From NCBI RefSeq assembly GCF_018128285.1, contig NZ_CP072380.1, forward strand, positions 2,108,001-2,172,000: a stretch of 64,000 nt of DNA, in the 5' to 3' direction. Source of the stretch: Atopobium sp. oral taxon 416. Its GTDB lineage: Bacteria; Actinomycetota; Coriobacteriia; Coriobacteriales; Atopobiaceae. Below are positions 37,049 through 46,457 of the stretch, piece after piece. The position numbers and the translations under genes were made by a program. How positions within the stretch are numbered: position 1 is the stretch's first letter; each line of letters begins with the position of its first letter. The notes under the pieces are model-generated. The model was not told where the DNA came from. It did no database searches and was given only the letters and a program-made list of their open reading frames with translations.

Positions 37049-37819
37049 TTACGACATTTCCGGCATAGCCGTTAGAACCGCACATCCTATGCGCAACGAT
37101 AAGCTGTGCGAAACTCTCCCCCATGTTCGGGTATCATGCGCTTGCACCGCAGCCAAAGAATCCGCACTGAAGAGCAATTGGGCAAAATTCACGTGCCGAT
37201 ACTTGGCACAGGCAGCCAGAGCCGCGCATTCCATTTCAACAGTGCTCGCGCCCAGACGCTTTGCCGCCGCTATTTTCTGAGGCGTTTCCCGAAAGAAGCC
37301 ATCGGTTGTCCAGGTGGTCACCTCCTGGAAATTGATTCCTAAAGAAGCTAGAGCCCCTTTGATATGATCAAGATACTTCGAATCAAGGCGTATGAATTGA
37401 TTTGCCGGGGCATAGTGAAACGATGTGCCTTCATCCCGGAGCGCCTTGACCGGCAGCAACAGCTTATTTTCCGGGAGGTCCCGGATAACCCCGGCGGTGC
37501 CGATCGCCAGAATGTTGTGTGCTCCATGGGCAATGAGCCAATCCAAGAGCTGGGTTGCTGCTGGAGCACCGAGCGGCGCCTGACATAGGGTGAGCTTGAA
37601 TCCATCTATGTCGACTTCATATACGAGGGGCTTAAATGCAATGGTATCGAATCGTCCGAGCACACGATGAGGGATGCCACCTACAAAATGCTCTATATCC
37701 TCTTCCGGCACGAATGCATAGAGTAACCGTTCAGGAACATGGTCTTCAGGCTGGTCCCAAGCGGGATCAATGATTCCTTGTCCATCATCAAAATCCAATA
37801 TGAATAGGTCCCTGCACAT
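37049..37819 (-). CDS. Nucleoside phosphorylase-family protein
   Basis: From ATG 37817-37819 the protein has 256 residues. It shows the PNP_UDP_1 fold signatures ILAIGTAGVI (phosphate-binding region) and STVEMECAALAACAKY, the MEC motif that contacts the ribose. These enzymes cleave the glycosidic bond of a nucleoside with phosphate in the cytoplasm. Uridine phosphorylase is the most likely member, but the base is not deducible. It follows asnS on the same strand after 88 bp containing a hairpin. Confidence 0.82.
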   Translation of the reverse strand: MCRDLFILDFDDGQGIIDPAWDQPEDHVPERLLYAFVPEEDIEHFVGGIPHRVLGRFDTIAFKPLVYEVDIDGFKLTLCQAPLGAPAATQLLDWLIAHGAHNILAIGTAGVIRDLPENKLLLPVKALRDEGTSFHYAPANQFIRLDSKYLDHIKGALASLGINFQEVTTWTTDGFFRETPQKIAAAKRLGASTVEMECAALAACAKYRHVNFAQLLFSADSLAAVQAHDTRTWGRVSHSLSLRIGCAVLTAMPEMS

Positions 37820-37847
37820 AGTTTCCCCTATAACGCAGCGGAAGGGC

Positions 37848-37883
37848 AGCGGGAGGATCAGCCAAACGCCTGGACCTCCCGCT
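37848..37883 (-). terminator. Hairpin between asnS and the phosphorylase gene
   Basis: A perfect 9-bp stem AGCGGGAGG/CCTCCCGCT encloses an 18-nt loop. On the minus strand no T-tract follows, so it could attenuate rather than terminate asnS transcription. Confidence 0.4.
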
Positions 37884-37907
37884 TTGTATAGCTGTGTTCT
37901 CAAGCAA

Positions 37908-39317
37908 TTAGAAGTCGCAGTTGCCGACAAAGCGTGGGTGCGGGATCACGTCACGGATATTATCGACGCCAGTCAGATACATGATCAGACGCTCGAAGCC
38001 GAGGCCGAAGCCTGCGTGGTGGCACGTGCCGTACTTGCGCAGATCGAGGTAGTACTTGTACTGATTCTCATCCATCCCGAGCTCCTCGATGCGCTGCTTG
38101 AGCCTGTCGTAGCGTTCCTCGCGCTGGGAACCGCCGATGATCTCGCCGATGCCCGGCACGAGGCAGTCGACTGCCGCAACGGTCTTGCCGTCCTCATTGG
38201 CGCGCATGTAGAAGGCCTTGATCTCCTTTGGGTAGTCCGTCACAAAGGTCGGGCGCTTAAAGTGCTTCTCGCACAGGTAGCGTTCGTGCTCGGTCTGTAG
38301 GTCGATGCCCCATTTGACCGGGAACTCGAAGTGATAGCCGTTCTCCTGTGCGTTCTGCAGGATCTGGATGGCCTCAGTGTAGGTGGTGCGGGCAAACTTC
38401 GAGGTGGCCACATGGCGCAGGCGGTTCAGCAGGCCTTTATCCACAAAGCGGCTGAGCATGTTGAGCTCATCAGGGCACCGGTCAAGGACGGCCTGGATCA
38501 TGAACTTGAGCATCGCCTCAGCGACATCCATATCCCCTTCGAGGTCGCAGAACGCCATCTCCGGCTCCACCATCCAGAACTCTGCAGCATGCCGGCGAGT
38601 GTTGGAATCCTCAGCCCTGAAAGTAGGGCCAAAAGTGTAAACGTCCCCAAGGCTCATCGCGAAGTTCTCTGCCTGCAGCTGCCCTGAGACGGTCAGATTC
38701 GTCGGCTTGCCGAAGAAATCCTTGGACCAGTCCACGGAGCCGTCTTTGAGCTTCGGCACGTTCGCCATGTCAAACGTCGTCACATGGAACATCTCGCCTG
38801 CACCCTCCGCATTGGAGGCGGTGATGATCGGGGTGTTCACGTAGACGAAGTCACGCTCCTGGAAGAACATGTGGATCGCGTAGGCAGCGATGGAGCGAAT
38901 ACGGAAGACTGCACGGAACAGGTTGGTCCGGCTCCGCAGATGTTGCTGGGTACGCAGAAACTCACGGGTCGCATGCTTCTTCTGCATCGGATAGTCCGGG
39001 GCAGAAGCGCCCTCGATGACGACCTTAGTGGCCTGCATCTCAAAGGGCTGCGGGCGCCTCGGGGTAAGCGCGATAGTGCCCGTGACAATGAGGGCTGCAC
39101 CGACGTTCTGGGAGACGATCGACTCGTAGGTCTCCTCCCCCAGCATCTCCTTATTGAGGACCACCTGCAGGTCCTTAAAGCAGGATCCGTCGTTCAGAAC
39201 GATAAATCCAAAGTTCTTCATATCGCGGATGGAGCGGACCCATCCTGCACAGGTGACATTCTTCTCGGAGAACGCCTCTTTATCCTTATAGAGCTCATAG
39301 ATCCTCGTACGCTTCAA
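37908..39317 (-). CDS. asnS: Asparagine--tRNA ligase
   Basis: The 469-residue class II synthetase has an OB-fold anticodon-binding domain (about 15-110, [20 protein letters not shown]) and a catalytic core with motif 2 in [20 protein letters not shown] and motif 3 in [35 protein letters not shown] and the [12 protein letters not shown] context distinguish AsnRS from AspRS. The length is normal. The C-terminus ends [11 protein letters not shown] where most homologues end PRTPGNAEF, a small deviation that keeps the arginine. It charges tRNA-Asn in the cytoplasm. Confidence 0.96.
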   Translation of the reverse strand: MKRTRIYELYKDKEAFSEKNVTCAGWVRSIRDMKNFGFIVLNDGSCFKDLQVVLNKEMLGEETYESIVSQNVGAALIVTGTIALTPRRPQPFEMQATKVVIEGASAPDYPMQKKHATREFLRTQQHLRSRTNLFRAVFRIRSIAAYAIHMFFQERDFVYVNTPIITASNAEGAGEMFHVTTFDMANVPKLKDGSVDWSKDFFGKPTNLTVSGQLQAENFAMSLGDVYTFGPTFRAEDSNTRRHAAEFWMVEPEMAFCDLEGDMDVAEAMLKFMIQAVLDRCPDELNMLSRFVDKGLLNRLRHVATSKFARTTYTEAIQILQNAQENGYHFEFPVKWGIDLQTEHERYLCEKHFKRPTFVTDYPKEIKAFYMRANEDGKTVAAVDCLVPGIGEIIGGSQREERYDRLKQRIEELGMDENQYKYYLDLRKYGTCHHAGFGLGFERLIMYLTGVDNIRDVIPHPRFVGNCDF

Positions 39318-39450
39318 GAGAACCTCCCTGCAGCAAAGACGGACTATCCTCGCTGTTTATCATTTGGAAACAGAAAAATTGTCAAGGTTGAGGTTAGCGC
39401 AAAACTTATCGTTTGTGCACCCATAGGGAGAAAGACTTAGAAAATCAGAT

Positions 39451-40212
39451 TTAGGCCACGCTGAAGAGCCGGTGCGGGTGGCTCGCATAGGCACGGCAGT
39501 TCTGCGCAAACCCTTTCGCCAGTCCAAATTCCTCAGGATGGTTGAGGTAGAGCGACTCCGGATGCCACTGCACACCCCACACGCACGTCCTCCCCGGCAT
39601 ATAGACGGCCTCGATAAGCCCATCGTGGGAATACCCTGCCGATGTGAGTACCGGACTCAGCTCCCGGATTGCCTGATGGTGGCAGGAGTTAACCAAAAGA
39701 CGCCGCTTCCCTACCGCCTCTGCAATCGGAGTATCCGCCAGAAGCGTCACCTTGTGAACGTCTTTTTCAGGCTCATCGTAGATGGAGTGCTTGAAGTCAG
39801 TGGCCCCCTGCTCATTCACATCCTGCCAGAGGGACCCCCCGAGCAGGACATTGAGCACCTGGACACCGCGACAAATACCGAGGACCGGCATATCGCGGTC
39901 GAGCGCTTCCCGCAGCAGCTCAAACTCTGCGTTGTCACGCTCCGGGTGAGGAGCATCCGCGTTCGGAAGAGGTCTCTGCCCATAGAGGCCAGGGTCCATA
40001 TCGAAACCGCCGGTCAGGATAAGGCCCTGAACCCGATCCAGAAGCTCACTCACGTCACTGGGGTCGTCGTCGTAATCACACAGGATAGGAAGCATCCCCA
40101 CTGCTTTCATCATGCTCGTATACTTCATATTGATGAGCTTGTGTTCTTTATCCGGCCCCTCGAAGATCGAAGGGGTGATGCAAACGATCGGCTTCACTGG
40201 TATCCTCCTCAC
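39451..40212 (-). CDS. Class I glutamine amidotransferase (gamma-Glu-GABA hydrolase type)
   Basis: The 253-residue protein has the nucleophile in VLGICRGVQVLNVLLGGSLW, the catalytic His-Glu in VQWHPES, and LTGGFDMDPGLYG, all features of PuuD-like peptidase C26 proteins. These hydrolyse gamma-glutamyl conjugates in the cytoplasm. It lies 133 bp upstream of asnS on the same strand. PuuD proper acts in putrescine breakdown; no other putrescine genes are near, so the substrate remains open. Confidence 0.88.
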   Translation of the reverse strand: MRRIPVKPIVCITPSIFEGPDKEHKLINMKYTSMMKAVGMLPILCDYDDDPSDVSELLDRVQGLILTGGFDMDPGLYGQRPLPNADAPHPERDNAEFELLREALDRDMPVLGICRGVQVLNVLLGGSLWQDVNEQGATDFKHSIYDEPEKDVHKVTLLADTPIAEAVGKRRLLVNSCHHQAIRELSPVLTSAGYSHDGLIEAVYMPGRTCVWGVQWHPESLYLNHPEEFGLAKGFAQNCRAYASHPHRLFSVA

Positions 40213-40249
40213 AAAACTCCCTGCATCGGGGGCGGACCCAAAAAGTTGG

Positions 40250-40465
40250 AGAACCTAGGTCGCTAGACCCAGTGACAGGCGGTATTCCAAAGGACTCATC
40301 CAGCCGAATGATTCCTTTGGTCGTTCGTTGTAATACTACATGATGTAGCCGTTAGACTGATCCATAAATTCGCTGCGTATGGTGTGGCTCCAATCATGAT
40401 AGTAAAAGAATTCATGCTTGAGCCTACCGAAGATATCCTCTGCGGCGCTGTTGTACGGTGTGCAA
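40250..40465 (-). mobile_element. IS3-family OrfB C-terminal remnant
   Basis: On the minus strand: PYNSAAEDIFGRLKHEFFYY, then after QSNGYIM a stop, then YYNERPKESFGWMSPLEYRL. This is the end of an IS3 OrfB (DDE) domain from a different subgroup than the one at 18437. It is truncated near 40465. Confidence 0.75.
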
Positions 40466-40887
40466 GGACGGATTAGCATTTGACAAAGACCCACATAAGT
40501 CCCCTCTTTTCCGCATAGAGCCCTGCTACCTTTTTACCAGAGACTTTGAGAGGATACTTGCACTCTTCTGGCTTCTGTTTGATGTAGCAGCGACCTTGAA
40601 GATCCATTGCACTCCTCAATCTTTTCATGTATGGCAGCTTTGACCTCCTTGTACTTATCGGGGGTGTTGCTGTGGGATGTAGCACAGCAGTAGCGTAAGG
40701 AGGAGATATTGGACTCCCACAGGGGCTCTGGTACAAAAAATCAAGTTGAGGAAGCATCGGAGAGCTTGTGTTTCTCCTGACCGGTGAGCTCTTTGCTACT
40801 TTCGGCGTTTAAAACCTTCATCGTCTCTTCCAGCACTGCACCCCAAGGTCTAACCCATATACATCGCAAAGGCAAGCTTTTCTCGCT
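40466..40887. other. AT-richer stretch with no recognised gene
   Basis: It begins with GGATTAGCATTTG, a trace of an IS30 left end. Minus-strand frames carry several stops. It may be the decayed 3' part of the gene at 40888-41361. Confidence 0.35.
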
Positions 40888-41361
40888 TCACCCGCATACT
40901 GTCGCTAGCATCAGGATCTGCGGCATCCATCGGCTCTTCTGCCAGATATCGTTTTCTTCAACCATATATGGTAGTTTCACCGATACCATATTTGCGTGTA
41001 GCATGTGCCTCTTGCCAAAGCACAGCTTAAAGGGTCTCCCATCCCATATGTTGAGGGTATCTTGTATGGACAGAGTGATCATATGGCATAAGATTTGGTG
41101 TCTGTCTGCACATCCAACCATAGAGGGTAGAGCCACACACACCGAATCAGGCGGCTCGTCCTTTGCTGGCGCACCATCGCGTATGTAGTCTAGAACCCTT
41201 TCGATAGATTCCTGTGAGTATGCCACACCCCATCCTTTGGGGTGCCCTCTGGGATCATGGATGCACCTCCTCCTATCAAATCTGTAACCGTATGTAAGTT
41301 TATGCACAGCAATTGCAACATCTCTGAAACAGCCTTCAACATCTATTTGGTGCCTATTCAT
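40888..41361 (-). CDS. Unrecognised 157-residue protein, possibly a gene fragment
   Basis: The frame is uninterrupted for 157 codons but matches no family I know. It has several His, Cys and Trp residues (DRRRCIHDPRGHPKGWGVAY; SIQDTLNIWDGRPFKLCFGK) and no membrane segment. The GC content is below that of its neighbours. No good ribosome-binding site precedes the ATG. It sits between an IS3 remnant and fumC and could be a piece of accessory or phage DNA. Confidence 0.3.
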   Translation of the reverse strand: MNRHQIDVEGCFRDVAIAVHKLTYGYRFDRRRCIHDPRGHPKGWGVAYSQESIERVLDYIRDGAPAKDEPPDSVCVALPSMVGCADRHQILCHMITLSIQDTLNIWDGRPFKLCFGKRHMLHANMVSVKLPYMVEENDIWQKSRWMPQILMLATVCG

Positions 41362-41402
41362 AGTAAGGTAAGGACGTCGTGTACGAACGAAGGAGACACA
41401 CT

Positions 41403-44113
41403 ATAGGAAACGTGTGCATAGAGCACGTTTCACTCGGAGAGGTTCCGGTACCTGTGGGTGCCCTGTAGAGAACCCAGACCGAACGGTCCCATCAGAACTT
41501 TGCGATCGGTACTGAGCATATGCCCCAAGCGATCATCCGCGCCTTGATTCAGATTAAGGAAGCGGCAGCCCAGGCAAACAACAAGCTCGGTGTCTTTCCG
41601 CACAAGCAGATAACCCTGATCGAGAAGACCGCCGATGAGATCTTGGACGGCCAGCACGACGGCGAGTTCCCGCTCAAGGTGTGGCAGACTGGCTCTGGCA
41701 CGCAGAGCAATATAAATGTGAACGAAGTCATCGCCAACCGTGGCAACCAGATCACGGGTAAGAAGGTCCTTCACCCCCATAGCTCAGTCAACCATTCCCA
41801 GTCTCCCAACGATACCTTCCCCAGTGCTCTGCACATCGCAGCAACCACCGAGCTCACCCAGGAGTTGATCCCCCGAAGCACAGGATCTGATCGCCTGTTT
41901 TAAGAAACTTGAGCAGAAAAACCGGGTCTTCCGCATTTCTAGTGGGTAGCAGATGCCAGCGACGTCTGGGCCGAGAAGTTGAGTTTCCCGAGCCTGAGGA
42001 AGATCATCGTCTCGAAGTAGGACGTGTTCTTAAATCCCCTTGCAGCTCTCTTGATGGATTGGATGAGCGAGTTGAGGCCCTCCAGGATCGCGTTGGTTGA
42101 CCTTAAGCCCCACCAGCTGAGGATACCGTCCCACTCCTTCCTGAGGGTCCTCGCCATTAGTCTTCATCCTCGGGACACTCGAGTGCATCATCTACGAGCA
42201 GAGCCTGCGCAGCGCCTCGGCGGACTTACAGTCGGGGCAGGCGTAGTTGTCGCGCATGGCCTCGCTCATCGCGCAGGCCCTCGCCATCCTCAGCTGTGAC
42301 GTGTTTGGGTCGAGCTGCTCGCGCTTGAGCCAGACGTAGTTGGTGGCGCTAGGCGCCTGGCGCTTCTCGCACCTCAGCTGGTCTGTGGCCTTGGCGAAGG
42401 GCTGCATGAGGTAGAAGCGCTCCACGCTCTGGGCGGCCTGCGGCATCTCGAAGGCGACGCCAAAAGAGTAGGCCTTAAGCCATGTCGCAGGTGAGCTCGG
42501 CGAGTGCCCCGCCGAGGTGCTCCTTAAGCTGGTCGCAGAGCCTGCAGAGCGCCCCCTTGTCCCTGTCCTGCGCGGCTGCGGCGACCCTTGTGGCCGTCGA
42601 GGTCTGCCATCAAGCTGATGTAGGTCTGGTTGCGCCTGCGGGCTGTGTCGTCGATCCCCACGTAGCTGACACCCGAGTAGTCGGCAGCACCCCTGGTCTC
42701 AAAGGTGGCCCTGTTCCAAGATCCCCCAGACGCGTAAAGTCAGACTTACGGACCTGCTTTGCTATCGCACTTGCTCTCATGCCACAGAGGGCCTAGAGCA
42801 ACACCTTGGCCTTAAAGAGCGCCGTGAAGTGGGAGTTTGGGTACACCTCCCAGGGCATCCTGCACGTGTGGACACCGCCCTTGAGGGCAGCCCGCCCTGG
42901 GGACGGCGCAGTGCACGATCGTATCGTGCTGCCAGATGTCGAGGTGCCATAAGGTCCTCTCGCGGGTGTCGTACACACTGCAGTGGCGCTGGCACGCCGG
43001 GCACTCGACGACCCTGCCGCGGACGTGGAGCTCGTCGGGGGGAGCCGTCGTGCTCCTTAAACCAGACGTTACAAGACCCTCCACTCGTCGCTAAGCCCCC
43101 TGGGACCACTTAAAGAGCTGTGCCAGCATGCTCGCGTGCGCGCCCACCCAAACCTACCCATTGCGTTGCCACCCTCTGTGAGAATCCTACCTTTCGGACA
43201 AGACGCGCTCAATGCGGGGAGGCTATGCTACCCACCAGAAGTTTCGAAGAGCCGAAAAACCAAGACATCGTGAAGTCCGACCGTACACACCTCCAGGATG
43301 CGATCCCCATCGCCTCCAGCCGGGAAATTTCAGGCTGGCGCAACCTCATCGAGGTGGGCGTAGAGGATATCCGGATAAGCCTGCCTAGACTCTACAAGCT
43401 GGTGCTCGGCGGTACCGCTGTGGAAGCCGGCCTCAACGCCCCGAAAGGCTTTGATACCTTAATAGCCCAGAAATTGCAGAAGATCGATTACCGATCTCCC
43501 CTTCGCGAGCGATCCCAACAAGTTCCATGCCCTGACCGGTAAGAACGCGATCGTCTTCAGTCACGACGCCGTGAAAGCACTTGCGACAAACATGACGAAG
43601 ATCGCAAACGATGTCCGAGGGCTGGTGTCAGGACCGCGCGACAGCATAGGCGAGATCACGATCCCCGCCAATGAGCCCGGCAGTTTCATCATGCGCGGCA
43701 AGGTCAACCCCGCCCAGTGTAAGGCGGTCGCGATGGTCGCCGTCCAGGTTATGGGCAACGACACCGCGATTGGTATCGACGTAAGCCAAGGCGACTTTGA
43801 GCTCAATGTCTTTATGCCGGTGATCGCATACAATTATCTGCAGCCGGTGAGATTGCTCTTAGATGCAATCTGCTTCTTCACCAAGCACTGTGCGAGCGGT
43901 ATCAAGGCTAACAAGCAGAAGATGCACTACAACCTGCACCGATCACTGATAGTCGTGACGATTCTGAGTCGCCACATCGGCTATGAGCATGCCGCCAAGG
44001 TGGTACAATACGCATTTGCGCACAATACTTCGCTTTGGAAAGCTTGTGTATCATTAGGCTATCTGAGCGAAGAGAAGTTCGATTCAGTCTTTAAACCCGA
44101 GGAGATGGTTTAA
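41403..44113 (+). pseudogene. fumC: Class II fumarate hydratase, disrupted by ISL3 and point lesions
   Basis: The coding sequence can be followed from near 41403, seven bases after AAGGAG, but the expected ATG is ATA. An in-frame TAG replaces Trp (GAL*RTQTERS). The frame then gives [20 protein letters not shown] and [21 protein letters not shown] one-base gain in a CCCCC run near 41870 shifts it. The ISL3 at 41924-43253 interrupts it. It resumes with SDRTHLQDAIPIASSREISG, shifts near 43490, and ends with PANEPGSFIMRGKVNPAQCK and LGYLSEEKFDSVFKPEEMV. It would have converted fumarate and malate. Malic enzyme starts two bases after its stop. Confidence 0.92.
41924..43253 (-). mobile_element. ISL3-family element, copy 2, with 8-bp target duplication
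   Basis: The 1330-bp element is bounded by GGGTCTTCCGCATTTCTAGT and a complementary right end (both share GTGGGTAGCA) and flanked by GAAAAACC at 41916-41923 and 43254-43261. The minus-strand transposase shows the zinc finger (VVECPACQRHCSVYDTRERT) and the C-terminal NAILEGLNSLIQSIKRAARG then FKNTSYF. It is broken by frameshifts. An 8-bp duplication is the norm for ISL3. Confidence 0.9.
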
Positions 44114-44115
44114 CA

Positions 44116-45267
44116 ATGGACGAAACCAGCAGAAAGAGCCTTGAGTTCCACGAGAAGCTGCACGGCAAGATCGAAGTGATCGCCCGCGCCAAAGCAGAGA
44201 CCAACGAGGATTTGGCTCTGCTCTACACCCCAGGTGTCGCAGAGCCCTGCCGTCAGATCCAGAAAGATTATTCAAAGCAGTGGGACCTCACCCGCAAAGG
44301 ACACCTCGTCGCCGTAATCACCGACGGTTCCGCAGTCCTCGGCCTGGGCGACATCGGCCCGGCTGCCGGCATGCCAGTTATGGAGGGCAAGTGCCTCCTG
44401 TTCAAGGAGTTCGGCGACGTCGATGCAATCCCACTGTGCGTTGATACCCACGATGTGGACAAGTTCGTCGAGACCGTCTATCTGATTTCGAAGTCCTTCG
44501 GAGGCATCAACCTCGAGGACATCGCAGCTCCGCGCTGTTTCGAGATTGAGCAGAAGCTTAAGGAGCGCTGCGACATCCCGGTCTTCCACGACGACCAGCA
44601 CGGCACCGCAATCGTCACCGCGGCAGGCTTACTCAACGCTACCAAGGTCACCGGCAAGAAGATGGGCGATCTTAAGATCGTTATGTCCGGCGCTGGCGCA
44701 GCAGGCCTTGCAATTGCGACGCTGCTCGAGCACATGGGTTTCGGCGACGTGATCCTCTGCGACCACGTGGGCTCAATCTACGATGGCCGCGACGGCCTCA
44801 ACCCCTACAAGCAGAAAGTCGCAAAGTACACCAACAAAAACAAGGAGCAGGGCTCACTTGCTGACGTAATCAAGGGTGCCGACGCCTTCATCGGTGTCTC
44901 CAAGCCGCACCTGGTTACCCAGGACATGATCAAGTCCATGAACGACAGTGCAATCGTCTTTGCGTGTGCGAACCCGACGCCAGAGATCATGCCGGACGAG
45001 GCTAAGGCTGCAGGCGCTGCCGTTATCGCAACCGGCCGCTCTGACTTCCCGAACCAGATCAACAACGTCCTGGTCTTCCCAGGCATCTTCAAGGGCGCTC
45101 TCAGGGCCCATGCCCACGCAATCACCGAGGATATGGAGATTGCAGCTGCTGAGGCAATCGCCGGTCTGGTCCCCGAGGATCAGCTCTCCCCGACCAAGAT
45201 CATCCCCTCTGCGCTTGATAAGACGGTCGCAGATGTCGTGGCAAAAGCTGTAGCTGAGCGAGCATAA
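44116..45267 (+). CDS. NAD(P)-dependent malic enzyme
   Basis: The 383-residue protein has the malic N-domain (LALLYTPGVAEPCRQIQKDY; VITDGSAVLGLGDIGPAAGM; metal site around VFHDDQHGTA) and a Rossmann NAD-binding domain (IVMSGAGAAGLAIATLLEHM). The C-terminus NVLVFPGIFKGALRAHAHAI is typical. It lacks the phosphotransacetylase-like extension of long forms. It decarboxylates malate to pyruvate with reduction of NAD(P). It follows fumC by two bases, with GAGGAG inside the fumC end, so it was translationally coupled to a gene that is now dead. A terminator follows at 45298. Confidence 0.95.
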   Translation: MDETSRKSLEFHEKLHGKIEVIARAKAETNEDLALLYTPGVAEPCRQIQKDYSKQWDLTRKGHLVAVITDGSAVLGLGDIGPAAGMPVMEGKCLLFKEFGDVDAIPLCVDTHDVDKFVETVYLISKSFGGINLEDIAAPRCFEIEQKLKERCDIPVFHDDQHGTAIVTAAGLLNATKVTGKKMGDLKIVMSGAGAAGLAIATLLEHMGFGDVILCDHVGSIYDGRDGLNPYKQKVAKYTNKNKEQGSLADVIKGADAFIGVSKPHLVTQDMIKSMNDSAIVFACANPTPEIMPDEAKAAGAAVIATGRSDFPNQINNVLVFPGIFKGALRAHAHAITEDMEIAAAEAIAGLVPEDQLSPTKIIPSALDKTVADVVAKAVAERA

Positions 45268-45297
45268 GGAGCTCATCGCAAAACGCGGTATAACCAA

Positions 45298-45328
45298 GGG
45301 TGGTGCGCATACACGTGCCATCCTTTTT
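45298..45328 (+). terminator. Rho-independent terminator of malic enzyme
   Basis: GGGTGGTGCG pairs with CGTGCCATCC (10 bp, three wobbles) around CATACA, followed by TTTTTG, 31 bp after the stop. Confidence 0.8.
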
Positions 45329-45362
45329 GTATACCGAGCTTGTATGGGGAGTTGATCACATC

Positions 45363-46199
45363 ATGAAATTGCTCAATCAGACCATTATGACAAAACTGGG
45401 GAGCGCCACACTCATCGGCTACATCTTGGATAACTACGAGCGGGTCGATCCAAACCGCAGACGCCCCGCGATTATCTTCTGCCCGGGCGGTGGCTTCAAC
45501 CATCTCTCCGACCGTGAAGGAGAACCCTTAGCGGTCCGCATGCTCACCCATGGCTTTCAGGCCTTCGTGTTGAAGTACAGCCTCAAGCCGAAGTGCTTCC
45601 CCGCCGCGCTGTCTGAATTAGCCGAGAGCGTGAAGTGTCTACGCGACCACGCTGAGGAACTCCACATCGCCCCGGATGCGATCTTCGCCGCGGGAGCCTC
45701 CGCCGGCGCGCATGTCGCGGCAAGCCTCGGGGTCTATGCCCACAGCCAGCTGATCCGCGATCTGGGCTATCAACCAGAGGACGTTGAACCCAACGGGATG
45801 CTCCTCGCCTATCCGGTGATCACCGCCGGGAAGTTTGCCCACACCGAGTCGATCAAGGCTCTGTTGGGCGACAAGTACAACGACCAGGCTGCCCGCGATC
45901 AGGTCTCACTTGAGAGGTATGCCGACGAACACGTCTGCCCGACCTTCATTTGGACGACTGCAACCGACACCTCAGTCCCACCGGAGAATGCCTTGCTCTT
46001 CGCAGAGGCACTGCAGGCGCACCACTGTCGCTACCAACTGATCGTCTATCCGGAAGGCAAACACGGCTCTGCCCTCGGCAACCGTGAAACCGCAAAGCCT
46101 GACGGCACCTACCTTGCCAGCGACATTCTGGATTGGCCGGAGCGCTTCGCGGACTTTGCCCGCCCGATCGGCCACACCTTCAAAAATTGTGAGCTGTAG
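45363..46199 (+). CDS. Alpha/beta hydrolase (BD-FAE/acetyl esterase-like)
   Basis: I start the gene at ATG 45363; an earlier in-frame ATG would begin inside the terminator. The 278-residue protein has the oxyanion region IIFCPGGGFNHLS, the nucleophile elbow AAGASAGAHVA, the Asp in TTATDTSVPPENA and the His in PEGKHGSALG. This matches carboxylesterases of the BD-FAE/Aes group. No signal peptide is seen, so it acts in the cytoplasm, perhaps deacetylating imported sugars. The substrate is unknown. Confidence 0.88.
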   Translation: MKLLNQTIMTKLGSATLIGYILDNYERVDPNRRRPAIIFCPGGGFNHLSDREGEPLAVRMLTHGFQAFVLKYSLKPKCFPAALSELAESVKCLRDHAEELHIAPDAIFAAGASAGAHVAASLGVYAHSQLIRDLGYQPEDVEPNGMLLAYPVITAGKFAHTESIKALLGDKYNDQAARDQVSLERYADEHVCPTFIWTTATDTSVPPENALLFAEALQAHHCRYQLIVYPEGKHGSALGNRETAKPDGTYLASDILDWPERFADFARPIGHTFKNCEL

Positions 46200-46216
46200 C
46201 CAGAAAAATATCTCTC

Positions 46217-46313
46217 TGTTAGACCACGATTGACCTCGACCCTGTCCTTCCACCAGTCCCAGCCCCTTTGGGACTGGTGGAAGGCAAGGACTTAAGCCAA
46301 TCGTGGTCTAACA
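46217..46313. repeat. 97-bp fold-back (MITE-like) element
   Basis: Outer arms TGTTAGACCACGATTG and exact complement (16 bp) and inner arms CCTTCCACCAGTCCCA and exact complement (16 bp) make a long near-palindrome with a 7-nt loop. About 47 bp of the left arm resemble 58997-59043, the end of a zinc-ribbon transposase remnant. It could also terminate transcription of the hydrolase gene. Confidence 0.75.
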
Positions 46314-46320
46314 TAGAGTT

Positions 46321-46457
46321 TTTCATTCAGACAAAGGTGCCCAATACACCTCTTAGGCTTGTCTGCTTTATGAGCCCAGAACAACGATGTGAGGCTCTCC
46401 TGCAGCCGTTGTGACACCTGCCACGATAGTACCGTAGCGAAGTCTTTCTTTGCCACT
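46321..46457 (+). mobile_element. IS3-family OrfB fragment cut by IS30
   Basis: The plus strand reads SDKGAQYTS and, in another frame, AQNNDVRLSCSRCDTCHDST followed by VAKSFFAT, the DDE region of IS3 OrfB. It stops at the left end of IS30 copy D. The same gene continues elsewhere at 18437-18660. Confidence 0.75.

Noticed and set aside
37848-37883. Terminator separating asnS and the phosphorylase gene
   Set aside because: The stem is good but lacks a T-tract on the minus strand, so it is kept only as a low-confidence hairpin.
39318-39450. Possible T-box leader upstream of asnS
   Set aside because: No T-box consensus, specifier loop or antiterminator could be found in the short upstream region.
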